Shown here one piece after another: positions 36,804-46,746 of a DNA stretch of 64,000 nt. Each line of letters starts with the position of its first letter. Position 1 is the first letter of the stretch. The stretch comes from a virus. Where the stretch lies: IMG/VR virus record IMGVR_UViG_3300045921_000146, positions 33,515 through 97,514 of that record. The stretch is one strand, 5' to 3'. Made by a program: the position numbers and the translations under genes. The notes below the pieces were generated by a model that was given only the letters and a program-made list of their open reading frames with translations, searched no databases and was not told where the DNA came from.

Positions 36804-38747
36804 GTGTCTTTTAATTTAGGAATAGCGAGCCATCCTACCAGTAGAATTGGAGCCTTAAGCTCTGTTGGAGTCTACTTGTATGAGGACGTTTATTATCGAC
36901 AATGGATTAGTGAAATTGCCTTAGCATTCTATGAAGGAAGACAGGATGAATTTGTTTACTTAGACTTAGTAAGGCAATTTAGAAATCCAGAAAAACAACA
37001 AATTATCCCTATAAATTTAACTAGGGAAATTATTGACGAAATCAGTATTTTATATCAAGAAGAACCTGTTTACCAAGTTGTAGACGAAAAAGGTAATGTG
37101 GTAGAAAAAGACCAAAAACTTTGGGACGAAATTCGCCAAAAGGCAAGATACAATCAAATAATGGACAAAGTTGACCGATGGTGCAACTTATTAGGTACAG
37201 TTTTGATTAAAGTGTCTTTTATTGACCCTAATACTGGATTGTTAGTTGGAGAAAATTCTCCAGGTCAGATTCAGTTGGACGTTATGCATGGAGGCGTGTA
37301 CGACGTTAAGTCTGGAGCTAGTCCTTATTATATTACAGAACTTCTTATTGGTTTTAGTAAAAATTTTGCTGGTTTTGCTCACGAAAGGGGCGCAACCAGT
37401 GCTGCGGGACCTTTAGGACTCAATATTGCAGGGGCTATACCTGACCCAGGTAGTATGGGCGTCTCGGACGCTCGCTATACTAAACGAGGTAGCGTAGCAT
37501 ATAAAGCAGCAAAAGATATTAAACAATTAGGTAAAATTAATAGAATTTATTGGTCTCCTACTTCACATTTACAAGTAGATGCTGACGATAATGGGTATGA
37601 AAGTGATAATCCGTACGGAATTGTTCCGGCGGTTCCATTTTTTAATTCTGACCCAGCGCACTATTATTTTTTACCTATCAATGAACCTCTCATTTACGCT
37701 AACCATGCAACAAATATGAGGCTTACTGATTTAAACCATATTGCAAAATTTCAATCTTTTGGAGTACCAGTACTTAAAGGAGTCGAGAGAATGACTTCTA
37801 CTAGGCATGGTAGACCTGTAGATGACCTTAATCAACTTAAAGGTGGTGGAGCCACTTCTAGGTTTGGCGGTATAGGAAATTTTGGAGCTTTTGGTGCAGG
37901 AGGCCAATTTAGAACTTTTGATGCCGGATTAGGAGGCTTTCAAGACGGAAATGCTGAAGCTAATAAATTAGGTCTGAGTTTAGGACCTGACACGGCGGTT
38001 GCGGTAGGAGAAAAGGGAGATTTCAAGTTTGCTCATCCAAGCGCAGACATTACGGGACTAGTCCGTACTATTCACTCCATGACCGATATGGTCAGAATTA
38101 ATCACGGATTAAGACCTAAATACGAGCAGCAATTACCGAGTTCAGGTTTTGCTATATTAATGGAAAAAATTGGAGTTATAGGTAATAACGTTCGTAGATC
38201 TAGATTATTTAAAGAAAGAGAACAGCAACTTTTTGAAACTATTAAAAAACTTTGGAACACTCACCATCAAGAGTCTGGACAAAGACGATTTTCAGAAAGT
38301 TCAAGATTAGAAATTACATATAAAATACCAGAATTTCCAGTAGATCCAAAAACTAAAGTTGAACAAATTATGATGGAAACTAAGTTAATGGAGTCTGGAG
38401 ATACTGCAGCTATTAAAAAAATACTGCCTCATCTTACTGATGCAGAAGTGAAAGCTAAATTGAAAGAATGGAAAAACGACTACCAAAAACAACAATTGTT
38501 CAAAGCAAAAGTGGAAGTTGAGAAAGCAAAATTGTTTCAAGAAGCCGGAATTGAGAGTTCTAGTTTTGTTAATAGTGTAGGCTCAGGAGGAGTCAAATCT
38601 ACTACAACTGGAAGTACCAAGGTTGGTTCTGATAGTGCAGCTAAAGCAGTTGGAGTTGCTGAACCTAAGATGGATAACAAAGTTAAACATTCTGAGGAAA
38701 GCAGCAAACAACCTGCTCGAAATGGCGACCAAAGAGCCAAGGAGTAA
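36804..38747 (+). CDS. Portal protein
   Basis: 647 residues, GTG start with AAGGAGG upstream. N-terminus contains FVYLDLVRQFRNPEKQQIIPINLTREIIDEISILYQEEPVY, typical of SPP1-type portals, then a Gly-rich region (residues 345-395, GGGATSRFGGIGNFGAFGAGGQF), a long central helix region (MEKIGVIGNNVRRSRLFKEREQQLFETIKKLW), and a Lys/Ser-rich tail. It forms the ring through which DNA enters and where the tail attaches. Confidence 0.85.
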   Translation: MSFNLGIASHPTSRIGALSSVGVYLYEDVYYRQWISEIALAFYEGRQDEFVYLDLVRQFRNPEKQQIIPINLTREIIDEISILYQEEPVYQVVDEKGNVVEKDQKLWDEIRQKARYNQIMDKVDRWCNLLGTVLIKVSFIDPNTGLLVGENSPGQIQLDVMHGGVYDVKSGASPYYITELLIGFSKNFAGFAHERGATSAAGPLGLNIAGAIPDPGSMGVSDARYTKRGSVAYKAAKDIKQLGKINRIYWSPTSHLQVDADDNGYESDNPYGIVPAVPFFNSDPAHYYFLPINEPLIYANHATNMRLTDLNHIAKFQSFGVPVLKGVERMTSTRHGRPVDDLNQLKGGGATSRFGGIGNFGAFGAGGQFRTFDAGLGGFQDGNAEANKLGLSLGPDTAVAVGEKGDFKFAHPSADITGLVRTIHSMTDMVRINHGLRPKYEQQLPSSGFAILMEKIGVIGNNVRRSRLFKEREQQLFETIKKLWNTHHQESGQRRFSESSRLEITYKIPEFPVDPKTKVEQIMMETKLMESGDTAAIKKILPHLTDAEVKAKLKEWKNDYQKQQLFKAKVEVEKAKLFQEAGIESSSFVNSVGSGGVKSTTTGSTKVGSDSAAKAVGVAEPKMDNKVKHSEESSKQPARNGDQRAKE

Positions 38748-38749
38748 GA

Positions 38750-39100
38750 ATGAGTAAAGTAGAGGAGAAAGTAGAAACTGTATATGAGGTAATGCTCGTA
38801 CGAACTGATAGGGAATTTCCTATAATAGTACATCAGTCTACTAATTATGACGAATGCTATGTAAAGTGGCAAGAATTACACCAAAAGTGGCAAGAGAGTA
38901 GCGACAATAATAAAGTTTTTATTATGGACGAACCTTTTGTCACCGCATTTAACCCTTTATTAATTAGGGAAATTACACTAAGACCTATTGTAGAGCAATC
39001 GGTCGGAAAACATAAAAACCCGTACCAACAAAAAATGATTGATAAGGGTTTATCTAATATGTTGGGCGGCTCCGATATTCTAGACGGAGGATATAGGTAA
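38750..39100 (+). CDS. Hypothetical protein between portal and scaffold
   Basis: 116 residues of mixed alpha/beta type (TVYEVMLVRTDREFPIIVHQSTNYDECYVKWQELHQKW). GGAG upstream. No motif. Likely head-related by position. Confidence 0.6.
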   Translation: MSKVEEKVETVYEVMLVRTDREFPIIVHQSTNYDECYVKWQELHQKWQESSDNNKVFIMDEPFVTAFNPLLIREITLRPIVEQSVGKHKNPYQQKMIDKGLSNMLGGSDILDGGYR

Positions 39101-39129
39101 TTTCAAACTAGTAGAGCTAGGAGAAAAAA

Positions 39130-40077
39130 ATGGATATGAAAAGAGGCGATGACTTGTTTAAAAAGGTAGGTCAAAAAGACCAATCTACTGCAGCAGAAGG
39201 GTCGGCATTAGCCGAACCAACACAGAACAGTGCTTCTGCTGGGAAAGAAGTTAACAATGCTGTGAGTGCTAAATCTGACGACCTTACTGCGCAAGCAGCC
39301 GGGACGGGGCAGATGAGTGCTGAGGTAGATTCCTCAAAAAGAGCAGATTCTGGTAAGCAAGAGGCTGAAGGAAGTAGTCCTATCAAAGACCCAAGTTCTT
39401 GGGACGAAGATAGCAAGTTTAAAGAAATTAAAAAACTTCGTGAAGAAAATAAAATTTCTCGTCTAAAGTACGAGCAGAGTTTAGCAGAACTTAAAAAAGA
39501 AGCTGACGCTCGACTCGAAGCAGAAAGACAGAAAATTAAGGAATACGAAGACGCTAAAAAAGAACTTGACAAACTAAAAGCTCAAGAAGAGGACAAAAAA
39601 AGAGACCTTAACGAAAAACTCTCTCATCGGGAAAAGAAAATTGCCGAGCTGGAAAGTTACCTTGAATCAAAAGACCGAGAGTACCAACGTCAGTTGGAAG
39701 ATTACAAGGTAAAATTGACGGAGCTAGAAGCAGACCGACAAGTGAGAATGGAAGGTTATCGCAAAAGAGTGCAAGAGGAACTAGACCAAGTTCCTGAAAA
39801 ATTTAGAGATTATGCTAACCTAATTGTTAAAGGTGCAGAAGACCCACAAGATGCTTTGATTGCAATTCAAGAAGCCAAAATGAAAGGCTTGTTTGAAGAT
39901 AAAAAAGTTATCGTTAACCATAGCGTACCAACTGCTGCTGACGGAGCCCGAGCTTCTAAGGAACAGATGGAATTGGCTGCTAAGGCTAGAGATAAAATGA
40001 CGCCACAACAAAAAATTAAAGCTGGCTTAGATGCAATCAGATCAGGGCAACCAAATTCTGCCTTTAAAACAAGATAA
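39130..40077 (+). CDS. Capsid scaffolding protein (putative)
   Basis: 315 residues: disordered Ser/Ala-rich start (1-90), then a long charged coiled coil (91-215, KKLREENKISRLKYEQSLAELKK and onward), ending with a basic C-terminus (AGLDAIRSGQPNSAFKTR). Helical, highly charged, directly before the major capsid gene: the classic scaffold profile. No protease domain is fused. Confidence 0.75.
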   Translation: MDMKRGDDLFKKVGQKDQSTAAEGSALAEPTQNSASAGKEVNNAVSAKSDDLTAQAAGTGQMSAEVDSSKRADSGKQEAEGSSPIKDPSSWDEDSKFKEIKKLREENKISRLKYEQSLAELKKEADARLEAERQKIKEYEDAKKELDKLKAQEEDKKRDLNEKLSHREKKIAELESYLESKDREYQRQLEDYKVKLTELEADRQVRMEGYRKRVQEELDQVPEKFRDYANLIVKGAEDPQDALIAIQEAKMKGLFEDKKVIVNHSVPTAADGARASKEQMELAAKARDKMTPQQKIKAGLDAIRSGQPNSAFKTR

Positions 40078-40095
40078 TTTAAGGAGATTTAATAA

Positions 40096-41433
40096 ATGTC
40101 TCAAGTTATTTCTTTAACCGATGCCGCAGCGTTGTCTAACAACATCCTGATCGAAGGCATTGTTTCAGATATTATTACTGTTGACCGTTGGTTTAAAAGC
40201 CTTCCCTTCGTAGTTTTTGAAGGTCTCGCTTATACCTTTACTCGTGAAAAGCGACTAGCTAAAGCTGCTTTCGCTCGCCCCACGACTAACCTTAACCAAG
40301 CTAAGTATCAAGCTGGCGCTACTTTCGAGAGCGTAAACGTCAACCTTTCTGCTATTATTGCTGAGATCATTATTGATGGTCAAATTGAAGACCAATTTTC
40401 TGAAACCAACAGCCAACTGCAGGTTCAGATTTCTTCCAAAGCCAAAGCTATTGCTCGTATCTATATGTCTTCCGTTATCAACGGTCGTCGTGGCGAGACT
40501 TTGGTTCAATCTAACAACGGCCCTATCGGTATCGCTGGTGGATTTGATGGTATGAAGCGCATTCTTGACGCTGAGCAAGGCAACGTTGACGATGTCAACC
40601 ACCCTTTCTTTAATAATGGTCAAGCAACTCAGACTTTGACTCTTGTCGAAGATGATCCTGCTTCTCCTCGTGCTGGTTTAGAGGGTCGAGTTTACACCCT
40701 TGAAGATTTGGATGATTTGATTGACCGTGTTACTGCAGCCCCTGTAGAATTCCTTATGATGAATTCTCGTGAAATTCGTACACTTCGTACACTGCTTCGT
40801 AACACTGGTGGCGGTACTGATGCTTACATGATTCAACAAGCTGGTCTCGGTAGCGAGAAGCCCGTACTCATGTATCAAGATGTCGCTGTGTATCGAAATG
40901 ATTTTATTTCTAAAGCTGAGCCTGTAAACTCTGTTGAGCTTGTAATCTCTTCTGTAACTGATGCCGACACTCTGGTTCTCGCTGCAGACCCTGCTTTGAC
41001 TGTTGGTGCTGGAAATGTTAAGCACCTTCTTGTTCGTGGAGCTGACGACGGCGTACTGTATCGCTATGAGGTAGATTCTGCTTCTGGCGCTACTCTGAAT
41101 ATGGCAGACGTAGCAGGAAGCTTCTTTGACCCAGAGTCTAACGAAACTCTTACTCGCCGAGCATTGAATTCTGCTGGACTTATCATTGGCGGAAGCACTG
41201 CTGTTGTTGCAGAGCGTGTTGATGGTTCTAGCATTTATTGCGGATGCTTTGGTGAACTTAAAGGTGTTGTAGGATTTACTTCTTCCAACAATGCTGGACT
41301 TAAAATGGAGTATGTAGGTCCTCGTGAAAACGAGAATGCTTATCAGTACCGATTGAAGTGGTATTGTGGATTTGACCTGTATAACCGTTTGGCTCTGGCT
41401 CGTATGGATAAAGTACTCGCCCTTGGCGCCTAA
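40096..41433 (+). CDS. Major capsid protein
   Basis: 445 residues in the expected position after the scaffold, followed by a strong terminator. AAGGAGA precedes the ATG. The pattern (residues 80-160, KYQAGATFESVNVNLSAIIAEIIIDGQIED, then VQISSKAKAIARIYMSSVINGR) fits HK97-fold capsid proteins. The gene uses more C-ending and CGT-type codons than its neighbours, consistent with very high expression. Confidence 0.85.
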   Translation: MSQVISLTDAAALSNNILIEGIVSDIITVDRWFKSLPFVVFEGLAYTFTREKRLAKAAFARPTTNLNQAKYQAGATFESVNVNLSAIIAEIIIDGQIEDQFSETNSQLQVQISSKAKAIARIYMSSVINGRRGETLVQSNNGPIGIAGGFDGMKRILDAEQGNVDDVNHPFFNNGQATQTLTLVEDDPASPRAGLEGRVYTLEDLDDLIDRVTAAPVEFLMMNSREIRTLRTLLRNTGGGTDAYMIQQAGLGSEKPVLMYQDVAVYRNDFISKAEPVNSVELVISSVTDADTLVLAADPALTVGAGNVKHLLVRGADDGVLYRYEVDSASGATLNMADVAGSFFDPESNETLTRRALNSAGLIIGGSTAVVAERVDGSSIYCGCFGELKGVVGFTSSNNAGLKMEYVGPRENENAYQYRLKWYCGFDLYNRLALARMDKVLALGA

Positions 41434-41443
41434 TTAATTTTTT

Positions 41444-41469
41444 AAGGGGGCTTCGGCCCCCTTATTTTT
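41444..41469 (+). terminator. Terminator after the major capsid gene
   Basis: AAGGGGGC-TTCG-GCCCCCTT with a T-rich tail: a UUCG tetraloop hairpin. Nearly the same sequence follows the tail tube gene at 53384. Confidence 0.92.
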
Positions 41470-41500
41470 CACCTATCGGTAGAGCCGAGGAGGTTTTAGT

Positions 41501-42181
41501 ATGTCTGTTTGGACTACAAAAACATTAAATAAAAATGCAAATTATATCGTTATTAGACATTCTTTGAGAGGGGTTAATGGTAACGTATATGGAATTAAAT
41601 TTAGAGACAGTTATGGGGTTGTAGAAAAAGACAGCAAACTGTACGCAAAATTAAAAAAAATGCCAATGTTTAAAGGTAATTGTGAATTTCCGCTACTATT
41701 TTTGGCTAAGTTGCCATTTATTACTAGACCTTTAGATATAAAACAAGTTTACGGACAAGAAGTTTACACGAAGTACTTACAAGCTGTCGAAGATGAGCAG
41801 AGACGAGCTGAGTTAGCAAAAATTGAAGAAAAAAAACAAATTCAAGAACAAAGAGTTCAAGAACTTGAAAAAGTACAAGAAATTCAAGAAAAGCTAAAAG
41901 AGGCTCAAGAGTCAGAAGACCTTGAAAAAATTGAACAGCTAAAAGCTGAAATGCCTCAAGTTACTAAGTGTTCCTATATTACTGTGCATGACACTTTATG
42001 TGCCCATGATGCCTGGGAGTGCAGCCCAAGTGGTTATTGTAAACTACACGTAGTAGACGACCCTCGTTTAGAGGAGTTTGATATCAAAAAACCAATGGCT
42101 ATGACTAAATCGGAAAAGAAAAAATTTAGAGCTAAGGTTTATGAAAAACTAGAAAAACTTAAAAAACAAGGTAAATTCTAA
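41501..42181 (+). CDS. Coiled-coil virion-block protein with Cys cluster
   Basis: 226 residues. Residues 95-155 form a charged coiled coil (VEDEQRRAELAKIEEKKQIQ...), then CSYITVHDTLCAHDAWECSPSGYCKLH, four Cys with His that could hold zinc, and a basic helical tail. GAGGAGG upstream. Possibly a head-completion or assembly factor. Confidence 0.6.
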   Translation: MSVWTTKTLNKNANYIVIRHSLRGVNGNVYGIKFRDSYGVVEKDSKLYAKLKKMPMFKGNCEFPLLFLAKLPFITRPLDIKQVYGQEVYTKYLQAVEDEQRRAELAKIEEKKQIQEQRVQELEKVQEIQEKLKEAQESEDLEKIEQLKAEMPQVTKCSYITVHDTLCAHDAWECSPSGYCKLHVVDDPRLEEFDIKKPMAMTKSEKKKFRAKVYEKLEKLKKQGKF

Positions 42182-42315
42182 TGGGGCGATTAAAAATTAC
42201 TCCAAATAATAGCAAAATTAAAGCTGTTAATAAAGACCTGTTGACTAAGTTACTTCTAGTAACCATATTAAGTTTGAATGTTTTAATAGCTTTAAAACTG
42301 TTTGAGGTCATTTAA
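42181..42315 (+). CDS. 44-residue membrane protein
   Basis: Found by hand, starting on the stop of the previous gene. Basic head (GRLKITPNNSKIKAVNKDLL) and one hydrophobic helix (KLLLVTILSLNVLIALKLF). Unusual in a structural block: may be a membrane factor for lysis or assembly. Confidence 0.55.
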   Translation: MGRLKITPNNSKIKAVNKDLLTKLLLVTILSLNVLIALKLFEVI

Positions 42316-43497
42316 ATGAGCGCAAGACTTACTAAATTTCCAAAAAATTCTAATAGAAGCGTACATGGAGGCACTACCATTATTGGTAAAAACGGCTTAC
42401 CTGTAGACGCTTTAGCAACTTTGGAGCCAGGTTTACAGCTACTAGCTGGACCTAATTTAGTAAGCTTTAGCTCCCCTACAGTTACCGTACAAGGGTCAGT
42501 AGACCTGAGCGTAGTCAGTAACCACACTGTTTTCCTACATACAGGAATTATAATTTTTACTGACAGCAATAAACAGTCATATTTTATAGATAAAAATAGT
42601 ATTGATAATACTGCCAAAACTTTTGATATATATTTAGACGAAGAATTAACTCAACCCGTATTAAATTTACCTACAACTGCCTGGATTATTTCCGAGGCGG
42701 AGCTAGTTAACAGACTGCAAACTACTAGTACAGCAGTTATAGATACAGTTGAGTTTAGAGGTATAGACGCAAAATTATCTCTTAGCGGAGCAGACGGAGA
42801 TTCCTTTAAGTTAGTAGACTCTCAAGGCGACGAATTACTAGTCGAAGCTGACGGAAGTATTAACGTAAACGTTCAAAATATTAGTATAGACGCAGCGGAC
42901 GGCGACAGCGTACTTATCACTGGCACGCAAGACGGAACTCCTACAGGAACTCAAAATACAGCTAAAATCACCGCAGATAAAAAATTGTGGGTAAAAGCCG
43001 AAGATTTAGAGTTATTACTGGCCGACATTTACTCTGAGTTGCAATTAAAAGCAAATACTACAGACGCCCAAAATATACGAAATTTAAATAGTTTGCAAGA
43101 CTCGGTATCTGTGCCAGGTGTAGCAACTCAGGCTGAACAAGTACTCAGTAACACCTTTTTAGCGAGTATAGAAACTGAATTACAAAACTTAAATTCTAAG
43201 AAAATTTCCGGGTTTCCAACTTTAGACCCAGATTCTATTCAGTTAGTAGGTTCTATTGACGGAACAGAAACTGGAACTAAATTTGGACTAGTTTATAACT
43301 TAAGGCAGCAGATTTTAGCAGCTCACGACAGAGAACAAGAAATAACTTACGCAGATTTTGGAACCAAAAACCAAAGAGTTACTCAAATAGATTATACGAG
43401 TCCCACATTTCCAGGCGTTATTGCAAGAAAAGAGTTGGCATATACGCTTGTAGGGAACCGATATCGAAGAGACGAAATAACATGGAGCATAGTATGA
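42316..43497 (+). CDS. Virion structural protein, fibre-like
   Basis: 393 residues, beta-rich with repeats of Asp/Gly (SGADGDSFKLVDSQGDELLVEADG, AADGDSVLITGTQDG), and a C-terminal module YADFGTKNQRVTQIDYTSPTFPGVIARKELAYTLVGNRYRRDEITW of a kind seen in phage virion proteins. May be a neck fibre or head decoration. Confidence 0.6.
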   Translation: MSARLTKFPKNSNRSVHGGTTIIGKNGLPVDALATLEPGLQLLAGPNLVSFSSPTVTVQGSVDLSVVSNHTVFLHTGIIIFTDSNKQSYFIDKNSIDNTAKTFDIYLDEELTQPVLNLPTTAWIISEAELVNRLQTTSTAVIDTVEFRGIDAKLSLSGADGDSFKLVDSQGDELLVEADGSINVNVQNISIDAADGDSVLITGTQDGTPTGTQNTAKITADKKLWVKAEDLELLLADIYSELQLKANTTDAQNIRNLNSLQDSVSVPGVATQAEQVLSNTFLASIETELQNLNSKKISGFPTLDPDSIQLVGSIDGTETGTKFGLVYNLRQQILAAHDREQEITYADFGTKNQRVTQIDYTSPTFPGVIARKELAYTLVGNRYRRDEITWSIV

Positions 43498-45323
43498 GTA
43501 ATATAAAAGTAAAGAAGATTGACCTGTTTAACAATACGTCAGTTACTTACGACCAAACTAAAACTTCTTTAATCGGAAAAATTACCAATAAAACTATTGC
43601 AGGTCGTCAAGTAGTTGGTGCTCCTATAGTTAAGTATCGGAATACTGTACTTTCCAGTGAAGCATTAACTCCAGCCGAAATTGTAATTACCGATAATAAT
43701 CGACTTTTTGCAATTCAATTAGAAGTTGGAGGATTATGTCTAGTTGCCGCATATGACTTAAACACGGCTAATGGCGATTTAAACTACATTGGCAGAATTA
43801 ACATTCAACTCCCAGAACCTCCAGCAACAACCTATACTTACCGTGGATTTAGAGTAGTAGATGACGGAACCACTAACTGGAAGATATTTATATTAACTAC
43901 AGCTAACGTCGCAGCTCATGCTGGTCTTTACATGGCTAACGATTTGGCTTTGTCAGATTTTGTTTCGGTTCCTCCAACAATTCCTACCGCTACTGCTCCA
44001 GGTCAAAAAGCGGTCTATAGATTAGACCCATCAAGTAACATAGTTGATGGAACTGGTCTTTCCGTAGACAAAGTAGGTCAAAAAGTTTATGCACATAGAG
44101 GAGTTTCTGCTACACATACTTTTATTGCATTTAATTATAATGGAACTATTCCTAGTGTAGGTTCGTTGGGTCAAACTACAGCTTTGCTTGATTTTCAAAC
44201 CGGAAACTTGCCTGCTCTAACTGGTACTCTTCTTTTAACCAACTCCGAAGAAGTAGTTACCCCTAGTTCAGGGCCAAATTCAGGTCAACCTTGTATTGCC
44301 TTTTATACTAGCTCAACAATGTATCGAGGTAGAATTTCTGATTTAGGTAACGCTGTCACAACTTGGCCTAGTCTAGAAATAGCCAATAATCAAGCCCCTT
44401 TAAATGAAGATGCTGGTTCAGTAACAACTCAAAGAGCAACTTTTTCTTCATCTTTAGATCGAGTAATTTTGCTTAACAGCTCTGCGACTTTTCCATCTAG
44501 TATTATTGTCAAACAATTTACTGACTCGCAAAGAGATATTATCTGTGGAATTCAAAGCGGAGATAATAACGAAAACTTAACTAAAGAGATGTATAAGTTT
44601 AAGACCCCTGCGGCACCAATAGCCTTTGACTCAAGGTTAGGATACGCCGCTATTGTCTCTAACACAACTGGAGCTAGAGGTATATACACTTGTGCTGTAG
44701 ATATTGATGATTTGTATGATTCCACCCACATCATTTCTCCGGTAATTGACTGCGCTGGACAAATTTTTCAAGCATTTATTGCAAGAAGAGTGCGACCAGA
44801 CCTATCTAATCAAGTAAAAGTTTATTATAGAACTTCTGGGTTTGCTTCTCCTACTGGTGGATGGGTAGCGGTATCGGATGATTTAGATTTTAACAATCTA
44901 GTTTCTCCTACTGGACAAATTCAGATTAAGATTGCTTTTAAAACTCTTTTAAATGATCGAACTAACGCCTCTCAACTTTATGCGGCAGAACTTTCTTACA
45001 TCGATTTAAACGCTATTTCAGAAAATTGGGAATATAGTCACGATGATTCAACTCCTGGAAACCCTAGCAGAGTTGCATTTAGGCTTAAAAGAGCGTACAA
45101 CACTTCAGTACCTCAACTGTTCTTTAGAGCTAGAGATTTGTCTGATAACTTGTATGTTCAAAGCAACACGCTTAACGACTCAGGGCTTTTTGAGTACAGT
45201 ACCGATGGTGGAGTTAACTGGCTTCCTTTAGGAACTGTTCCAAATACTGTAGGTACTTTGTTGAGATATACTTTTGCCGTACCCCCAGGTATTGATGTAC
45301 GTCCTAGTATTGGAGAGTCTTAA
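43494..45323 (+). CDS. Large beta-rich virion protein
   Basis: 609 residues from the ATG at 43494, with GGAG upstream inside the previous gene's end. All beta with many Thr/Ser and repeated 'DGT', 'FxxxLD' strands, ending in a Gly/Pro-rich section (FRARDLSDNLYVQSNTL...FAVPPGIDVRPS). A beta-propeller or fibre-like surface protein; the receptor-binding role is a guess. Confidence 0.6.
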   Translation: MSNIKVKKIDLFNNTSVTYDQTKTSLIGKITNKTIAGRQVVGAPIVKYRNTVLSSEALTPAEIVITDNNRLFAIQLEVGGLCLVAAYDLNTANGDLNYIGRINIQLPEPPATTYTYRGFRVVDDGTTNWKIFILTTANVAAHAGLYMANDLALSDFVSVPPTIPTATAPGQKAVYRLDPSSNIVDGTGLSVDKVGQKVYAHRGVSATHTFIAFNYNGTIPSVGSLGQTTALLDFQTGNLPALTGTLLLTNSEEVVTPSSGPNSGQPCIAFYTSSTMYRGRISDLGNAVTTWPSLEIANNQAPLNEDAGSVTTQRATFSSSLDRVILLNSSATFPSSIIVKQFTDSQRDIICGIQSGDNNENLTKEMYKFKTPAAPIAFDSRLGYAAIVSNTTGARGIYTCAVDIDDLYDSTHIISPVIDCAGQIFQAFIARRVRPDLSNQVKVYYRTSGFASPTGGWVAVSDDLDFNNLVSPTGQIQIKIAFKTLLNDRTNASQLYAAELSYIDLNAISENWEYSHDDSTPGNPSRVAFRLKRAYNTSVPQLFFRARDLSDNLYVQSNTLNDSGLFEYSTDGGVNWLPLGTVPNTVGTLLRYTFAVPPGIDVRPSIGES

Positions 45324-45706
45324 TGGCTAACTTTTTGATAAACAATAATTTTTATATTCCTACGGCTAACCCAGGGACTCCTATTATTGCTGATCCAATA
45401 TATGAGTCAAGAGCTGTTTTTTCTATTAACGCATCCAATCAGTTGCAAGGAACTTTTTGGGTGGTTAAAAACGGAGTTCATCTTACTCAAAATTTAGGGA
45501 CAGCAAGCTTTACTGTAAGAGACCAAGATGGTGTTGCTATAGGAATAACCGAGTCAAACATTGTAGCAGACTCTAACGGGTTTTATCATATAACTCCGGT
45601 ATTAGCAAACGTTATACAAGACCTTACGCATTATGTGGTTGAGCTAAGCATATCAGCAGAAAGTCAAATTCGTAAAGGTGCGGTAGGTATTACTTTAGGT
45701 GAATAA
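45323..45706 (+). CDS. Small Ig-like virion protein
   Basis: 127 residues, all-beta (AVFSINASNQLQGTFWVVKNGVHLT, YVVELSISAESQIRKGAVGITLG). Overlaps both neighbours. Looks like a single Ig/fibronectin-like domain used as a virion decoration. Confidence 0.6.
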   Translation: MANFLINNNFYIPTANPGTPIIADPIYESRAVFSINASNQLQGTFWVVKNGVHLTQNLGTASFTVRDQDGVAIGITESNIVADSNGFYHITPVLANVIQDLTHYVVELSISAESQIRKGAVGITLGE

Positions 45707-46254
45707 TGGCAACTAGAAGAATTAAAAGCACACTAAATAATCATTATGTTCAGCCACTTAAATTTTGTACTAAAACTCCGTTGATTATTACACCTTCGTC
45801 TTCTTATAACAGTATTTTATTAACTAAGAAACATAAAAGCTGCATATTGTCTACAGCTAATAAAGAGATGATTTTATGGGCCAAGTTTAAGACCTTGGAT
45901 TTTGATGGTATAAATCTTATAGCTTTTATAAATAAAGAAAATAAGAAAAAGACCATAGGTTCTTGTAATTTTAAACTATTCTCAGTGAGTACTGACGACA
46001 ACTGGGATGAAGTTCTTATACACGAGGAGCTAGTTACTAATCCAGGAAAATCAGCAAAGCTTCACATACCCCAAGCAATCTTAGGAAGCTTTGAACTTGA
46101 TGGCGAATTTACTGTTAGTGTTGAAGCAGAAATAAAAATTAGAGATAAAACTTACAAAAAGAAAATATATGTAAATCATCTAGGAGTCTACGACAGCATC
46201 TTTAGGTTACAACAAGATGTAGAGTTTTTAGATATTACAAAGGTGGATGAATAA
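45706..46254 (+). CDS. Hypothetical structural protein
   Basis: 182 residues, beta-rich and basic (SILLTKKHKSCILSTANKEMILWAKF, EFTVSVEAEIKIRDKTYKKKIYV). No family recognised. Stop and start overlap with both neighbours. Confidence 0.6.
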   Translation: MATRRIKSTLNNHYVQPLKFCTKTPLIITPSSSYNSILLTKKHKSCILSTANKEMILWAKFKTLDFDGINLIAFINKENKKKTIGSCNFKLFSVSTDDNWDEVLIHEELVTNPGKSAKLHIPQAILGSFELDGEFTVSVEAEIKIRDKTYKKKIYVNHLGVYDSIFRLQQDVEFLDITKVDE

Positions 46255-46745
46255 TGTTACACGTGTGCATTTATGAAAACCGAGTAGTAGAAGTTGTAGA
46301 CGTTGAAAATGAAGAACACTACCATAAATTAACTGCCAAGTACCCAGTAGTTATCTCTATTGAAGGTTTAGCGCCTGAACCTCAAGTTGGTTGGGTTTTA
46401 AATGGTTTGGTTTTGGAACCAGCTAGTATTGAAAACCTATCTCCTGCGGCACTAGACAATTTTCAACAAACAGCTCAAAGACAGTTTGGACAAAAACTGC
46501 TACCAGATTTAATTGATCGAATGGGCGCTAGAAACTTGCAGTTAACTAGAGACCTAGGAAATATAGACGTAGCTTCCATAGCGGGTCAGATGGCCAGTAT
46601 TAAATTGCTTCTAGAGACTGGGGCGTTGAAAACAGCAAGGTCGATTTGCGTTGCTATTTTGCCTTTATTTCCTCAACACGAAGATATTTTAGAGTACGGA
46701 GCGAATAAAATAACGGAGTTCCTACAACTAAACGGATTTGATTAA
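46254..46745 (+). CDS. Hypothetical fibre-accessory-like protein
   Basis: 163 residues: short beta start (LHVCIYENRVVEVVDVENEEH, then PQVGWVLNGLVLEP) followed by helices (LPDLIDRMGARNLQLTRDL...). The start resembles tail-fibre assembly chaperone proteins, which have a similar beta head and helical tail, but evidence is weak. Confidence 0.5.
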   Translation: MLHVCIYENRVVEVVDVENEEHYHKLTAKYPVVISIEGLAPEPQVGWVLNGLVLEPASIENLSPAALDNFQQTAQRQFGQKLLPDLIDRMGARNLQLTRDLGNIDVASIAGQMASIKLLLETGALKTARSICVAILPLFPQHEDILEYGANKITEFLQLNGFD

Positions 46746-46746
46746 T

